A stretch of DNA of 5,213 nucleotides, from positions 1 through 5,213 of the forward strand of contig JAWXCE010000013.1 of NCBI GenBank assembly GCA_034440495.1. Reading direction: 5' to 3'. The position numbers and the translations under genes are program-made. Shown here in pieces: positions 1 through 5,213 of the stretch (its first letter is position 1; each line of letters opens with the position of its first letter). Below the pieces are notes generated by a model that searched no databases, had not been told where the DNA came from, and saw only the letters and a list, made by a program, of their open reading frames with translations. This DNA is from JAWXCE01 sp034440495 (lineage in GTDB: Bacteria > Pseudomonadota > Alphaproteobacteria > Rhizobiales > Rhodomicrobiaceae).

Positions 1-284
1 AGGAAATGTCGCGCGGCAAGGGCGGGCTGGCGAAGATGATGGGGATGGGCGGAGCGGGGGGCGGCGGCGGAATGCCGGGTATACCCGGGGGCGGCATGGG
101 CGGATTTCCCGGGGGCTTTCCAGGCGGCGGCGGCCTGCCCCCCGGCGTCACCCCCGAAATGCTGGAAGCCGCCAAGAGCGGCAAACTCCCCGGCCTTCCC
201 GGCGGCATGACCGGCTTGCCAAAGGGCTTCGGCGGTCTACCGGGACTACCGGGTTCCGGCGGCTTCCTCGGTAAAAAGAAATGA
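1..284 (+). CDS. ffh: Signal recognition particle protein Ffh, C-terminal tail only (5' part outside the window)
   Basis: The reading frame is open to the left edge and ends at TGA 282-284. The visible residues are a short basic stretch (SRGKGGLAKMM) followed by a tail very rich in Gly, Pro, Met and Leu that ends in GKKK. This is the low-complexity extension found after the M domain of alphaproteobacterial Ffh. Ffh binds 4.5S RNA and signal peptides emerging from the ribosome, and delivers them to FtsY at the membrane. None of the GTPase (NG) domain or the main M-domain helices lie in the window, so the call rests on the tail composition and on rpsP-rimM lying downstream, the usual ffh neighbourhood. 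The ATG at 6 is very unlikely to be the true start because the frame continues upstream. The stop codon overlaps the next start as ATGA (281-284), which suggests translational coupling. Confidence 0.85.
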   Translation, partial: EMSRGKGGLAKMMGMGGAGGGGGMPGIPGGGMGGFPGGFPGGGGLPPGVTPEMLEAAKSGKLPGLPGGMTGLPKGFGGLPGLPGSGGFLGKKK

Positions 285-571
285 ATAATAAAGAAACCAT
301 CAGAGAAATAGCTCAACTCTTGCGCGAGAAAGCTGATCTCATGGAGGCTTTTGCAGCAGGAATTTTCGAAACCAAACTCGATCTAAAATACCGTGCCGAT
401 TGGAACTCCAAGAGTGAAGGCCATGTTGAGCATTATATAACTCGTAGAGACGAGCTTTTTGATCATGATAGCAATGAAATGGTTTGGGTGTTGTTGAATA
501 AGCGAATGACTTTGATTGATGACAGGCTTAGTGAGCTTGGTGTCAAATTTGAATCTATTGTCGGCGAATAA
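281..571 (+). CDS. Hypothetical small soluble protein (96 aa), AT-rich insert in the ffh-rpsP operon
   Basis: I do not recognise this 96-residue protein. It has no signal peptide or membrane segment. It looks mainly helical and charged, with an N-terminal amphipathic stretch (REIAQLLREKADLMEAF), a central His/Asp-rich part (about residues 48-65) and a C-terminal helix (LLNKRMTLIDDRLSELG). The ATG at 281 overlaps the ffh stop codon as ATGA, and only a weak A-rich sequence (AAAAAGAA) precedes it, so translation probably depends on ribosomes finishing ffh. By hand count G+C is about 40%, against about 62% in rpsP, which hints at recent acquisition. Many alphaproteobacteria carry a small AroQ chorismate mutase gene at this place and the length would fit, but I see no AroQ residue pattern. 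The coupled position and uninterrupted frame favour a real gene; the function is unknown. Confidence 0.7.
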   Translation: MNNKETIREIAQLLREKADLMEAFAAGIFETKLDLKYRADWNSKSEGHVEHYITRRDELFDHDSNEMVWVLLNKRMTLIDDRLSELGVKFESIVGE

Positions 572-573
572 AG

Positions 574-1020
574 ATGCAGGGATTAGAAGAGAAATATTTT
601 AGGCAGCTGGGCGACTTCGCGCAGACGGAGAGCGGCCGTCAGGTTTATCGCCACATGGACATCATCAACATCAAGACGGGGAGCCTGCTCACCCACGTCT
701 CGCTGATGACGGCGGCGCTTGGCCTGTTCGCCTCGCGCTTTATTACGGAGCCAAAGTTCAACCTATTCGAAATCTCGATCCTCGTCGAACTGGTCTGCTA
801 CGTGAATATCTCGATGTGGCTGCTGTTCTGCATCAACATCACCTCGCCCGCCACGTTTTACGGGGAGTCGTTTGTCAATAACGGCGTTAAGTTCGAGGAA
901 AAAATTGTTCGGGTCGCAGCCCGCCGACGCAACATTTACAACGCCTGCCTGAAAACGACGATCGGGCTGACTCTGGTCTTTCTGCTCACGCTGATCGCAA
1001 AGATATTTGGACTTATCTGA
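574..1020 (+). CDS. Hypothetical membrane protein with three predicted helices (148 aa)
   Basis: The start lies 2 nt after the previous stop (TAA 569-571), so the two genes are very probably co-transcribed and translated together; no strong ribosome site is visible. A hydrophilic N-terminus (residues 1-34) leads into three hydrophobic segments at about 36-56, 65-88 and 127-148. Between the second and third helices lies a basic, probably cytoplasmic loop (about 100-126) containing a run of three arginines. The last helix reaches almost to the C-terminus. The stretch MDIINIKTGSLLTHVSLM just before and within helix 1 resembles the D-x-K-x-x-x-LL pattern that opens the membrane domain of Pycsar-type effectors (DUF5706-like), but this is a by-eye resemblance, not a family assignment. 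G+C is about 53% by hand count, between that of its upstream neighbour and that of rpsP. The function is unknown. Confidence 0.75.
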   Translation: MQGLEEKYFRQLGDFAQTESGRQVYRHMDIINIKTGSLLTHVSLMTAALGLFASRFITEPKFNLFEISILVELVCYVNISMWLLFCINITSPATFYGESFVNNGVKFEEKIVRVAARRRNIYNACLKTTIGLTLVFLLTLIAKIFGLI

Positions 1021-1047
1021 ACTATAAACACGAAGGAAAAACGGACA

Positions 1048-1407
1048 ATGGCACTGAAAATCAGACTGGCGCGGGGCGGCGCGAAGAAACGTCCATATTA
1101 TCGCATCGTCATCGCCGAGGCGACCGCGCCACGCGACGGCCGTTTCATCGAGAAGGTCGGCACGTATAACGCCATCCTGCCGAAAGACCATGTTGACCGC
1201 GTGCTCATCGACCAGGAGCGCGTGAAATACTGGCTCTCCGTTGGCGCGCAACCGACCGATCGCGTGCTTCGCTTCCTCGCCGAGCGCGGCCTCGCGACAC
1301 GCCCCGCCCGCAACAACCCGGAAAAAGCCGTTCCCGGCAAGAAAGCCACCGAGCGCGCCGCCGAGAAAGCCAAAAAGGCCGAGGATGCAGCCGCCCAGGC
1401 CGCTTAA
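1048..1407 (+). CDS. rpsP: 30S ribosomal protein bS16
   Basis: This encodes bS16, a small-subunit protein that binds the 5' domain of 16S rRNA and is needed for 30S assembly. The first 80 or so residues carry the family hallmarks: IRLARGGAKKRPYYRIVIAE near the N-terminus, then APRDGRFIEKVGTYN, and later RVKYWLSVGAQPTDRV. Residues from about 85 onward form a Lys/Ala/Glu-rich tail, which makes the protein 119 residues long rather than the roughly 80 of E. coli; such extensions are common in alphaproteobacteria. The ATG is preceded by AAGGA at 1033-1037 with a 10-nt spacer. It follows the membrane-protein gene by 27 nt and precedes rimM by 63 nt, the classic rpsP-rimM order. No separate promoter is evident in the short upstream gap. 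Confidence 0.98.
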   Translation: MALKIRLARGGAKKRPYYRIVIAEATAPRDGRFIEKVGTYNAILPKDHVDRVLIDQERVKYWLSVGAQPTDRVLRFLAERGLATRPARNNPEKAVPGKKATERAAEKAKKAEDAAAQAA

Positions 1408-1448
1408 GCTGGCCATAAGGTTCTGCCTCGCCGCAAGGTGCAATGAGA

Positions 1449-1460
1449 CGCTACGTAGCG
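1449..1460. repeat. Perfect 12-bp palindrome just upstream of the rimM start
   Basis: CGCTACGTAGCG reads the same on both strands and ends 10 nt before the rimM GTG. It is followed at once by a second palindrome, GGCGCGCC (1463-1470), which touches the start codon. As RNA the first could form only a 4-bp stem with an ACGT loop, so a role as a DNA-binding site or as a weak leader structure is equally conceivable. The function is not shown by the sequence, and chance is possible in G+C-rich DNA. Confidence 0.4.
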
Positions 1461-1470
1461 ATGGCGCGCC

Positions 1471-2004
1471 GTGAGCGCCCCGTCTAAAAACCTCGTGTTG
1501 CTTGGCCACATCGGCGCGGCGCACGGGCTGAAAGGTGAGGTGCGGATCGAGTCCTACACCAGCGACCCGGTGGATATTGCGTCCTATGGGTCTCTTACGG
1601 GGACAGATAGCGTGCGGGTGTTTCACATCGTCAGCTTACGCCCCTTAAAAGGCGGCGCGGTCATTGCCACACTGAAAGGCGTCAGCGACCGCAGCGCCGC
1701 CGAGGCGCTGCGCGGGGAAAAACTCTACGTACCGCGCGAGCGCCTTCCCGCGCCTGATAAGGACGAATTTTATCACGCCGATCTAATTGGGCTGGCGGCG
1801 GTCAATATTGACGGTGAGCGCATCGGCGAAATTGTCGCCGTGCAGAATTTTGGCGGCGGCGATTTGCTCGAAATCCGCCTCGATGGCACGCGCAAAACGG
1901 AGTACGCGCCTTTCACAGAAGCCTTTGTGCCAGTTATAGATATCGCCGCTGCCGAGGTTACCGTCATCATTCCAAAGCCGGGTGTACACGGCGTGCAAGC
2001 TTGA
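1471..2004 (+). CDS. rimM: Ribosome maturation factor RimM
   Basis: RimM is a cytoplasmic assembly factor that binds uS19 in the pre-30S particle and helps mature the 3' (head) domain of 16S rRNA. At 177 residues it has the normal family length. The N-terminal RimM domain spans about residues 7-92 and opens with the hallmark LGHIGAAHGLKGEVRI. The C-terminal PRC-barrel domain (about 98-172) contains the expected FYHADLIGL, then FGGGDLLEI and PFTEAFVPVIDI. The GTG at 1471 is chosen because an in-frame TAG lies at 1456-1458 and no other start precedes the conserved region. A Shine-Dalgarno sequence is poor or absent, and two palindromes lie directly upstream, so initiation may be weak. It follows rpsP as usual, but trmD and rplS, which normally come next, are not there; a convergent gene ends 15 nt downstream. 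Confidence 0.96.
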   Translation: MSAPSKNLVLLGHIGAAHGLKGEVRIESYTSDPVDIASYGSLTGTDSVRVFHIVSLRPLKGGAVIATLKGVSDRSAAEALRGEKLYVPRERLPAPDKDEFYHADLIGLAAVNIDGERIGEIVAVQNFGGGDLLEIRLDGTRKTEYAPFTEAFVPVIDIAAAEVTVIIPKPGVHGVQA

Positions 2005-2019
2005 AAGCGAGCGGGCCGC

Positions 2020-4074
2020 TTACTTATCCATCGTCGCAATGCGGGTTTTGACCGGGGCGCGCTTCATCAGTTCGTCGATCCGAACCCGCTCCTTCTTATA
2101 GTCCGCCAGCATACGGCCCTGAAGCTGACGGCTGCGTGGCACGTGAACCGACTGAGGGTTCATATGCCGGTTATTCACCAACACCTCGTAATGCAAGTGC
2201 GGCCCCGAAGACAACCCAGTCGAGCCGACATAACCGATAATTTGCGCCTGCCGCACCTTCGCACCTTTCACCATGCCTGGCGCAAACCGCGACATGTGGG
2301 CATAAGCCGTTTTGTAGCCGTTGTTGTGACGGATGCGGATGTAATTGCCGTAGCCGCCCTCACGCCCCGCCACCTCCAGCACGCCGTTGCCGGCCGCGAA
2401 AATCGGTGTGCCAGTCGGCGCGCCCCAATCGACGCCGGTGTGCAGTTTGCGATAGCCGAGAAGCGGATGGCGGCGATAACCGAAGCCTGACGTAAGACGG
2501 CCAGCCTTGATCGGCGTGCGCATCAAGAACTTTTTCGAGTTCGAGCCCTTGTCGTCATAATAGTCTGTCAGGCCATCCGGCGTGCGAAAACGGTAATAGC
2601 CCTGCGTTTCGCCGCCTATGGTGAACGACGCGTATAATAGCTCGCCAGGCTTCTCCTGCACGCTCTCGTCCAGCACCACTTCATAAAACAGCTCGAAACC
2701 GTCACCCGTCTGCACACGCAGCTTATAGTCCACGTCATAGGAATGAATGCGCAGGAACTTATTGATAAAATCCGTGGGCAAGGTTTCCGCGCGCGCCGCC
2801 TGATAAGCGCTCATATAGACCGTCGAGCGTTGCGGGTAATTGGATGATAGCTCCTCGCTATAGCCTGGCAACTCCACGGGATCCTCGCTCAAGCCATATT
2901 CGCCCGCCGCGTTGCGTTTTACTGTTAGCAATGGTTGCCCAGCTTGAAACAGGCTAATCTTTAATGGCTCCTTGGGAGCGGCCAGATCGCCATCTCCGTC
3001 CAAAACGGTGTAGCGCAGTTCCTGCCCGGCTTTGAGTTTGGCGCCGCCGAGCTTGGTGGATATTACGTCAGCGATGGCGCTGGTCTGCCAGGCTTCCGCG
3101 CCGATCGCTTTAATGACGCCGGGCAAAGTGTCCGAGGTTTTAACGATGACCGACCGTGTTATGACATCTTCCTCGGCTTCCGTTTCCTCGTCTATTGACT
3201 TGGCCGCGATCGTCAAACCCTTCGTACTGACGATGGTTTTGACTTCTTCAGGCTCGCCCGTGTCTTGCGATACAACCTGTCCCGCGTCTTCGGCCTCGGC
3301 GTCGCCGGGCAGTATCGCCGGGCGCAAATTAGCCTCGCTTTCTGAATAAAGGGCGTCCGCATCTGCCACGAATCTTTCAATGTCGTCGTTTGAAAGCTCC
3401 TGACCATCTTCCTGAGGAAGAAAGCCCCCTGCCAGTTCAAATACTCGCGCCTCGACACGGGGGTCGGCCACGGGGGCCAAATCCACATCCTCCACTTCTT
3501 TTCGCGCTGCGGGTTGCGCGTCGCTGCCGTACAGATCAATTGGATTGAGGACTGGTATGGAGTCTGCGTTTGCTGGCCGCTCAGTCGCGAGGCTGGCGAC
3601 AACGCGAGCATATTGCTTAATCTGGATAAATTCGCGAGCGTTACGCCGCTGTACGATCGAATCCTGGATTGTATGCCTGGTAGTCAGGCCCTTTGCTGTG
3701 ATCGTGATGCGCCCTGTTTTGCGTCCTAGCGTAGTCGCATCTTCATCAATCAAAACCCCAGCCTGCTTCGGCTGCAACGCTTTTATGCCTTCACGACGGA
3801 TGGATGCGATCATACCGCTTCCATCTTCGATATTCATAGACGCATACATAACCACGCCGATAACCGCCAGACCGCATGCACCAATAATACAGGTTGAGAT
3901 AAGCCATTTGAGTCGTGAAACGAACCGGCGGCTGCTTGTGTCGCCGAGATAGATTTTAGTCAATGCGTTGCCGGAACGCGCGCCGTACACTTGAGGCAGG
4001 TTTGCCACCGTGCTGTATGTTTTGCCGGGCGACTTGAATTGCTGGTTTAAAGGATGTTGCGGACGGTCGAGCAA
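2020..4074 (-). CDS. Membrane-anchored M23 family peptidoglycan endopeptidase (LytM/MepM type)
   Basis: This 684-residue protein is a predicted zinc endopeptidase that cuts peptide cross-links in the cell wall. A cytoplasmic N-terminus (about 1-56) with basic residues leads into one membrane segment at about 57-79, so the rest should lie in the periplasm. Residues about 195-305 are acidic and probably disordered. About 307-380 resembles the OapA/LysM-like region of MepM homologues, and about 415-515 the second regulatory domain. The catalytic M23 domain covers about 520-645: RLTSGFGYRRHP, then HTGVD with H545 and D549, H593 in YAHMS, and HLH with H626 and H628. These match the known metal ligands and catalytic histidines, so the enzyme looks active. 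The start is TTG: an in-frame stop lies eight codons upstream, and AGGAAG sits 6 nt before the TTG. The gene converges on rimM and diverges from the rRNA operon. A terminator is not obvious in the 15-nt gap. Confidence 0.93.
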   Translation of the reverse strand: MLDRPQHPLNQQFKSPGKTYSTVANLPQVYGARSGNALTKIYLGDTSSRRFVSRLKWLISTCIIGACGLAVIGVVMYASMNIEDGSGMIASIRREGIKALQPKQAGVLIDEDATTLGRKTGRITITAKGLTTRHTIQDSIVQRRNAREFIQIKQYARVVASLATERPANADSIPVLNPIDLYGSDAQPAARKEVEDVDLAPVADPRVEARVFELAGGFLPQEDGQELSNDDIERFVADADALYSESEANLRPAILPGDAEAEDAGQVVSQDTGEPEEVKTIVSTKGLTIAAKSIDEETEAEEDVITRSVIVKTSDTLPGVIKAIGAEAWQTSAIADVISTKLGGAKLKAGQELRYTVLDGDGDLAAPKEPLKISLFQAGQPLLTVKRNAAGEYGLSEDPVELPGYSEELSSNYPQRSTVYMSAYQAARAETLPTDFINKFLRIHSYDVDYKLRVQTGDGFELFYEVVLDESVQEKPGELLYASFTIGGETQGYYRFRTPDGLTDYYDDKGSNSKKFLMRTPIKAGRLTSGFGYRRHPLLGYRKLHTGVDWGAPTGTPIFAAGNGVLEVAGREGGYGNYIRIRHNNGYKTAYAHMSRFAPGMVKGAKVRQAQIIGYVGSTGLSSGPHLHYEVLVNNRHMNPQSVHVPRSRQLQGRMLADYKKERVRIDELMKRAPVKTRIATMDK

Positions 4075-4080
4075 AGTTCG

Positions 4081-4086
4081 CTTCCT
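4081..4086 (-). promoter_or_regulatory. Shine-Dalgarno sequence that fixes the TTG start of the M23 peptidase
   Basis: On the - strand AGGAAG stands 6 nt before TTG 4074-4072. With the in-frame TAG just upstream, it makes TTG the best start even though it is a rare initiation codon. The frame has no ATG ahead of the predicted membrane anchor. Confidence 0.75.
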
Positions 4087-4155
4087 GATAGTGAGCTAAG
4101 GTGCTGGAGCAGGCGTTTTTTGCCCTATACAATGACCGTTATCAAGAATTTGACG

Positions 4156-4175
4156 CACCATTATACGCAATGGTG
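4156..4175 (-). promoter_or_regulatory. Candidate M23-gene promoter -10 element inside an inverted repeat
   Basis: The - strand reads a perfect TATAAT at 4165-4160. It overlaps an inverted repeat with 7-bp arms, CACCATT (4156-4162) and AATGGTG (4169-4175), separated by 6 nt. A -35 box at the proper distance is poor; the best I see, TTACCG at 19 nt spacing, is weak. If used, transcription would start about 80 nt ahead of the TTG. Weak -35 plus a dyad over the -10 is what a regulator-controlled promoter can look like, but this is inferred. Confidence 0.4.
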
Positions 4176-4192
4176 GCGGAATAGCGGTAATA

Positions 4193-4225
4193 AACCAGAA
4201 GTGTGGTTTCTTGAAATTTCTGGTT
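4193..4225. repeat. Inverted repeat with 8-bp arms upstream of the M23 gene
   Basis: AACCAGAA (4193-4200) and TTCTGGTT (4218-4225) are exact reverse complements around a 17-nt centre. The left arm can also pair differently: AAACC (4192-4196) with GGTTT (4205-4209). The element lies about 30 bp upstream of the candidate -10 of the M23 gene, where an operator or activator site could be. No known motif is recognised. Confidence 0.4.
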
Positions 4226-4296
4226 GCGAGCATATATTGTTTTCATCGAAAGGCGTAGTGCAAAATGGATTTTAAAAAACTACAATTTCTATCAGT

Positions 4297-4306
4297 GCGT
4301 TAACGC
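4297..4306. repeat. Perfect 10-bp palindrome GCGTTAACGC in the divergent intergenic region
   Basis: The palindrome contains TTAAC half-sites on both strands, as seen in alphaproteobacterial CtrA sites. However, a full TTAA-N7-TTAAC is not present: the - strand gives TGAA-N7-TTAAC with one mismatch. It may be a regulator half-site or chance. Confidence 0.3.
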
Positions 4307-4409
4307 TTCCTTCACCTATTTCACACAAACTGAAGTTATCAAGACGTTGTTTTTGTAGTGTCGTTTTGGTGTTGTCCTAGTTGTCCCCACAAGCCCTTAT
4401 TCGGGCGTC

Positions 4410-4459
4410 AAAAAAATTTTTGCTTTGTTGTTGACAGGGGGAGGGCAAATGGGTAGAAA
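4410..4459 (+). promoter_or_regulatory. Likely rRNA operon promoter with UP-like A/T tract
   Basis: A perfect -35 TTGACA (4431-4436) is followed after exactly 17 nt by TAGAAA (4454-4459), a 4-of-6 match to the -10 consensus. Directly upstream, A7T5 (4410-4421) lies where an UP element would contact the RNA polymerase alpha subunits, about -57 to -46 from a start near 4466. Strong -35, optimal spacing and an UP-like tract are typical for rRNA promoters. The start point itself is inferred. No second equally good promoter is seen before the 16S gene. Confidence 0.7.
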
Positions 4460-4589
4460 TTGGGTCTGCACGGTGACGCCGCTTGTGACAGCAAGTTGCG
4501 CTCTATCGTCCAGGGAATTCAAATCAGAATAAAGCGGGGATGTTGAGTGATCCAAAAGGTCATCGGCGCTACCACTATCTGGTCTGGTG

Positions 4590-4605
4590 AAGCTTTTGTA
4601 AGCTT
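4590..4605 (+). repeat. Small hairpin in the rRNA leader
   Basis: AAGCTT occurs twice, at 4590-4595 and 4600-4605, separated by TTGT. The two copies can pair as a 6-bp stem with a 4-nt loop. It precedes the boxB-like hairpin by 7 nt and may be part of the leader structure. Confidence 0.4.
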
Positions 4606-4612
4606 TAAAAAT

Positions 4613-4649
4613 GCTTCGGCGCTAGCCGAGGCAAACGCGCTCTTTGACA
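4613..4649 (+). promoter_or_regulatory. rRNA antitermination site: boxB-like hairpin followed by boxA
   Basis: GCTTCGGC (4613-4620) pairs with GCCGAGGC (4625-4632) over a GCTA loop, giving an 8-bp stem with one G-U pair. Six nt later comes CGCTCTTTGACA (4638-4649), closely matching the boxA consensus TGCTCTTTAACA with the G variant usual in alphaproteobacteria. boxA RNA binds NusB-S10 (NusE) and, with other Nus factors, makes polymerase resistant to Rho and speeds rRNA synthesis. The hairpin-then-boxA order equals that in E. coli rrn leaders. Confidence 0.8.
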
Positions 4650-4743
4650 TTGTTGACATGTTTGAAGAAAGAGAAATGCGGACGGCGGAGTCCTGGCTGT
4701 TCCTGGAAACAGGGACTAAAGACTTTGGCGGTCCTGCATAACT

Positions 4744-4789
4744 TCAGATTCATGCGCCCAAGGCCTTGCGCCTTGAGGGTATAATCTGA
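4744..4789 (+). repeat. 46-nt imperfect stem-loop in the 16S leader
   Basis: Outer arms TCAGATT (4744-4750) and AATCTGA (4783-4789) pair perfectly. Inside, AT/AT and C-G pairs lead, with small bulges, to CC/GG and CAAGGC (4759-4764) with GCCTTG (4770-4775), closed by a CTTGC loop. The structure starts 4 nt after the leader's last longer open frame and ends 80 nt before 16S. It could be a processing or antitermination element. It lacks a following U-run, so it is not an intrinsic terminator. Confidence 0.6.
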
Positions 4790-4826
4790 TTAGGACTCTA
4801 AAAATTCCTAAATGCAGTAAAGACCA

Positions 4827-4850
4827 CGTTCGGGGCTTCGGCCCTTAACG
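4827..4850 (+). repeat. UUCG-capped hairpin just before the 16S gene
   Basis: CGTT (4827-4830) pairs with AACG (4847-4850). After one C/T mismatch, GGGGC (4832-4836) pairs with GCCCT (4841-4845, one G-U), closing the very stable C(UUCG)G tetraloop. It ends 19 nt before the predicted mature 5' end and fits a pre-16S folding or processing element. No T-run follows, so termination is unlikely. Confidence 0.6.
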
Positions 4851-4869
4851 GAACCAAGATCAATCTTTT

Positions 4870-5213
<344 letters not shown>

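Larger units (their letters stand above)
4466..4869 (+). other. 16S rRNA leader region (transcribed, non-coding)
   Basis: About 400 nt between the inferred promoter and the 16S gene hold no convincing protein gene. It contains, in order, a small hairpin, a boxB-like hairpin plus boxA, a long imperfect stem-loop and a UUCG-capped hairpin, each listed separately. One side of the stem around pre-16S that RNase III cuts should lie here, but its partner is beyond the right edge. The left boundary depends on the predicted transcription start. Confidence 0.7.

Noticed and set aside
281..571. Divergent AroQ chorismate mutase, expected by position and length
   Set aside because: The spaced Arg, Lys, Asp, Arg-Glu and Gln residues of AroQ enzymes are not seen; only a helical N-terminus and similar length agree.
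763..1626. Long - strand open frame (287 codons) across the membrane-protein gene, rpsP and rimM
   Set aside because: It is the antisense shadow of G+C-rich genes that are clearly identified; its product is Arg/His-rich and has no recognisable domain.
4054..4275. Possible 73-residue + strand protein (or 48 residues from ATG 4132)
   Set aside because: It overlaps the start of the well-supported M23 gene in antisense, has no ribosome site, and its sequence resembles nothing known.
4299..4314. CtrA binding site
   Set aside because: Only one TTAAC half-site is exact; the partner is TGAA instead of TTAA, which is too weak to call without comparison.
4393..4421. Intrinsic terminator: GCCC/GGGC hairpin followed by A/T run
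   Set aside because: The stem has only 4 bp with a 6-nt loop, and the run after it is A7 before T5. It fits an UP element before TTGACA better.
4547..4741. Possible 64-residue protein upstream of 16S
   Set aside because: The frame runs through the boxB hairpin and boxA, starts with a non-ATG codon, and lies within the rRNA leader; its coding look is accidental.
4780..4785. Perfect TATAAT on the + strand as a second rRNA promoter
   Set aside because: No acceptable -35 lies 16-18 nt upstream, and the bases are part of the 46-nt stem-loop of the leader.

Overview
The window comes from an alphaproteobacterium. Three things support this: the 5' domain of a 16S rRNA gene at the right edge with a short V1 loop typical of that class; a Gly/Pro/Met-rich, lysine-ended Ffh tail; and an M23 endopeptidase of the kind seen in Hyphomicrobiales-like genomes. 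I cannot name a genus. Housekeeping genes are about 62% G+C in the stretches I counted by hand, while one inserted gene is about 40%.

Left part (1-2004, + strand): a tightly packed gene string reading ffh (only its 3' end is present), an unrecognised 96-residue protein, an unrecognised 148-residue three-helix membrane protein, rpsP (ribosomal protein bS16) and rimM (30S maturation factor). ffh, rpsP and rimM form a well-known protein targeting/ribosome assembly operon. The two small unknown genes sit between ffh and rpsP. The first is joined to ffh by an ATGA stop/start overlap and the second starts 2 nt after the first. The usual followers trmD and rplS are absent: rimM is met after 15 nt by a convergent gene.

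Middle part (2020-4074, - strand): a 684-residue membrane-anchored M23 (LytM/MepM-type) peptidoglycan endopeptidase with all expected metal and catalytic residues. It starts at TTG behind a good Shine-Dalgarno sequence. Its upstream region holds a perfect TATAAT on the - strand embedded in an inverted repeat, and a second inverted repeat further up.

Right part (4075-5213): about 800 nt without a protein gene. It separates the endopeptidase from a divergent rRNA operon. The rRNA side has a textbook layout: an A/T tract like an UP element, a TTGACA promoter, a long leader with a boxB-like hairpin directly before a boxA antitermination sequence, a 46-nt imperfect stem-loop, a UUCG-capped hairpin, and then the 16S gene, which runs off the right edge.

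The points most worth a second look are the two-gene insertion inside the ffh-rpsP operon (its membrane protein faintly resembles Pycsar-type membrane effectors), the broken rimM-trmD linkage, and the structured DNA upstream of both the peptidase and the rRNA operon.
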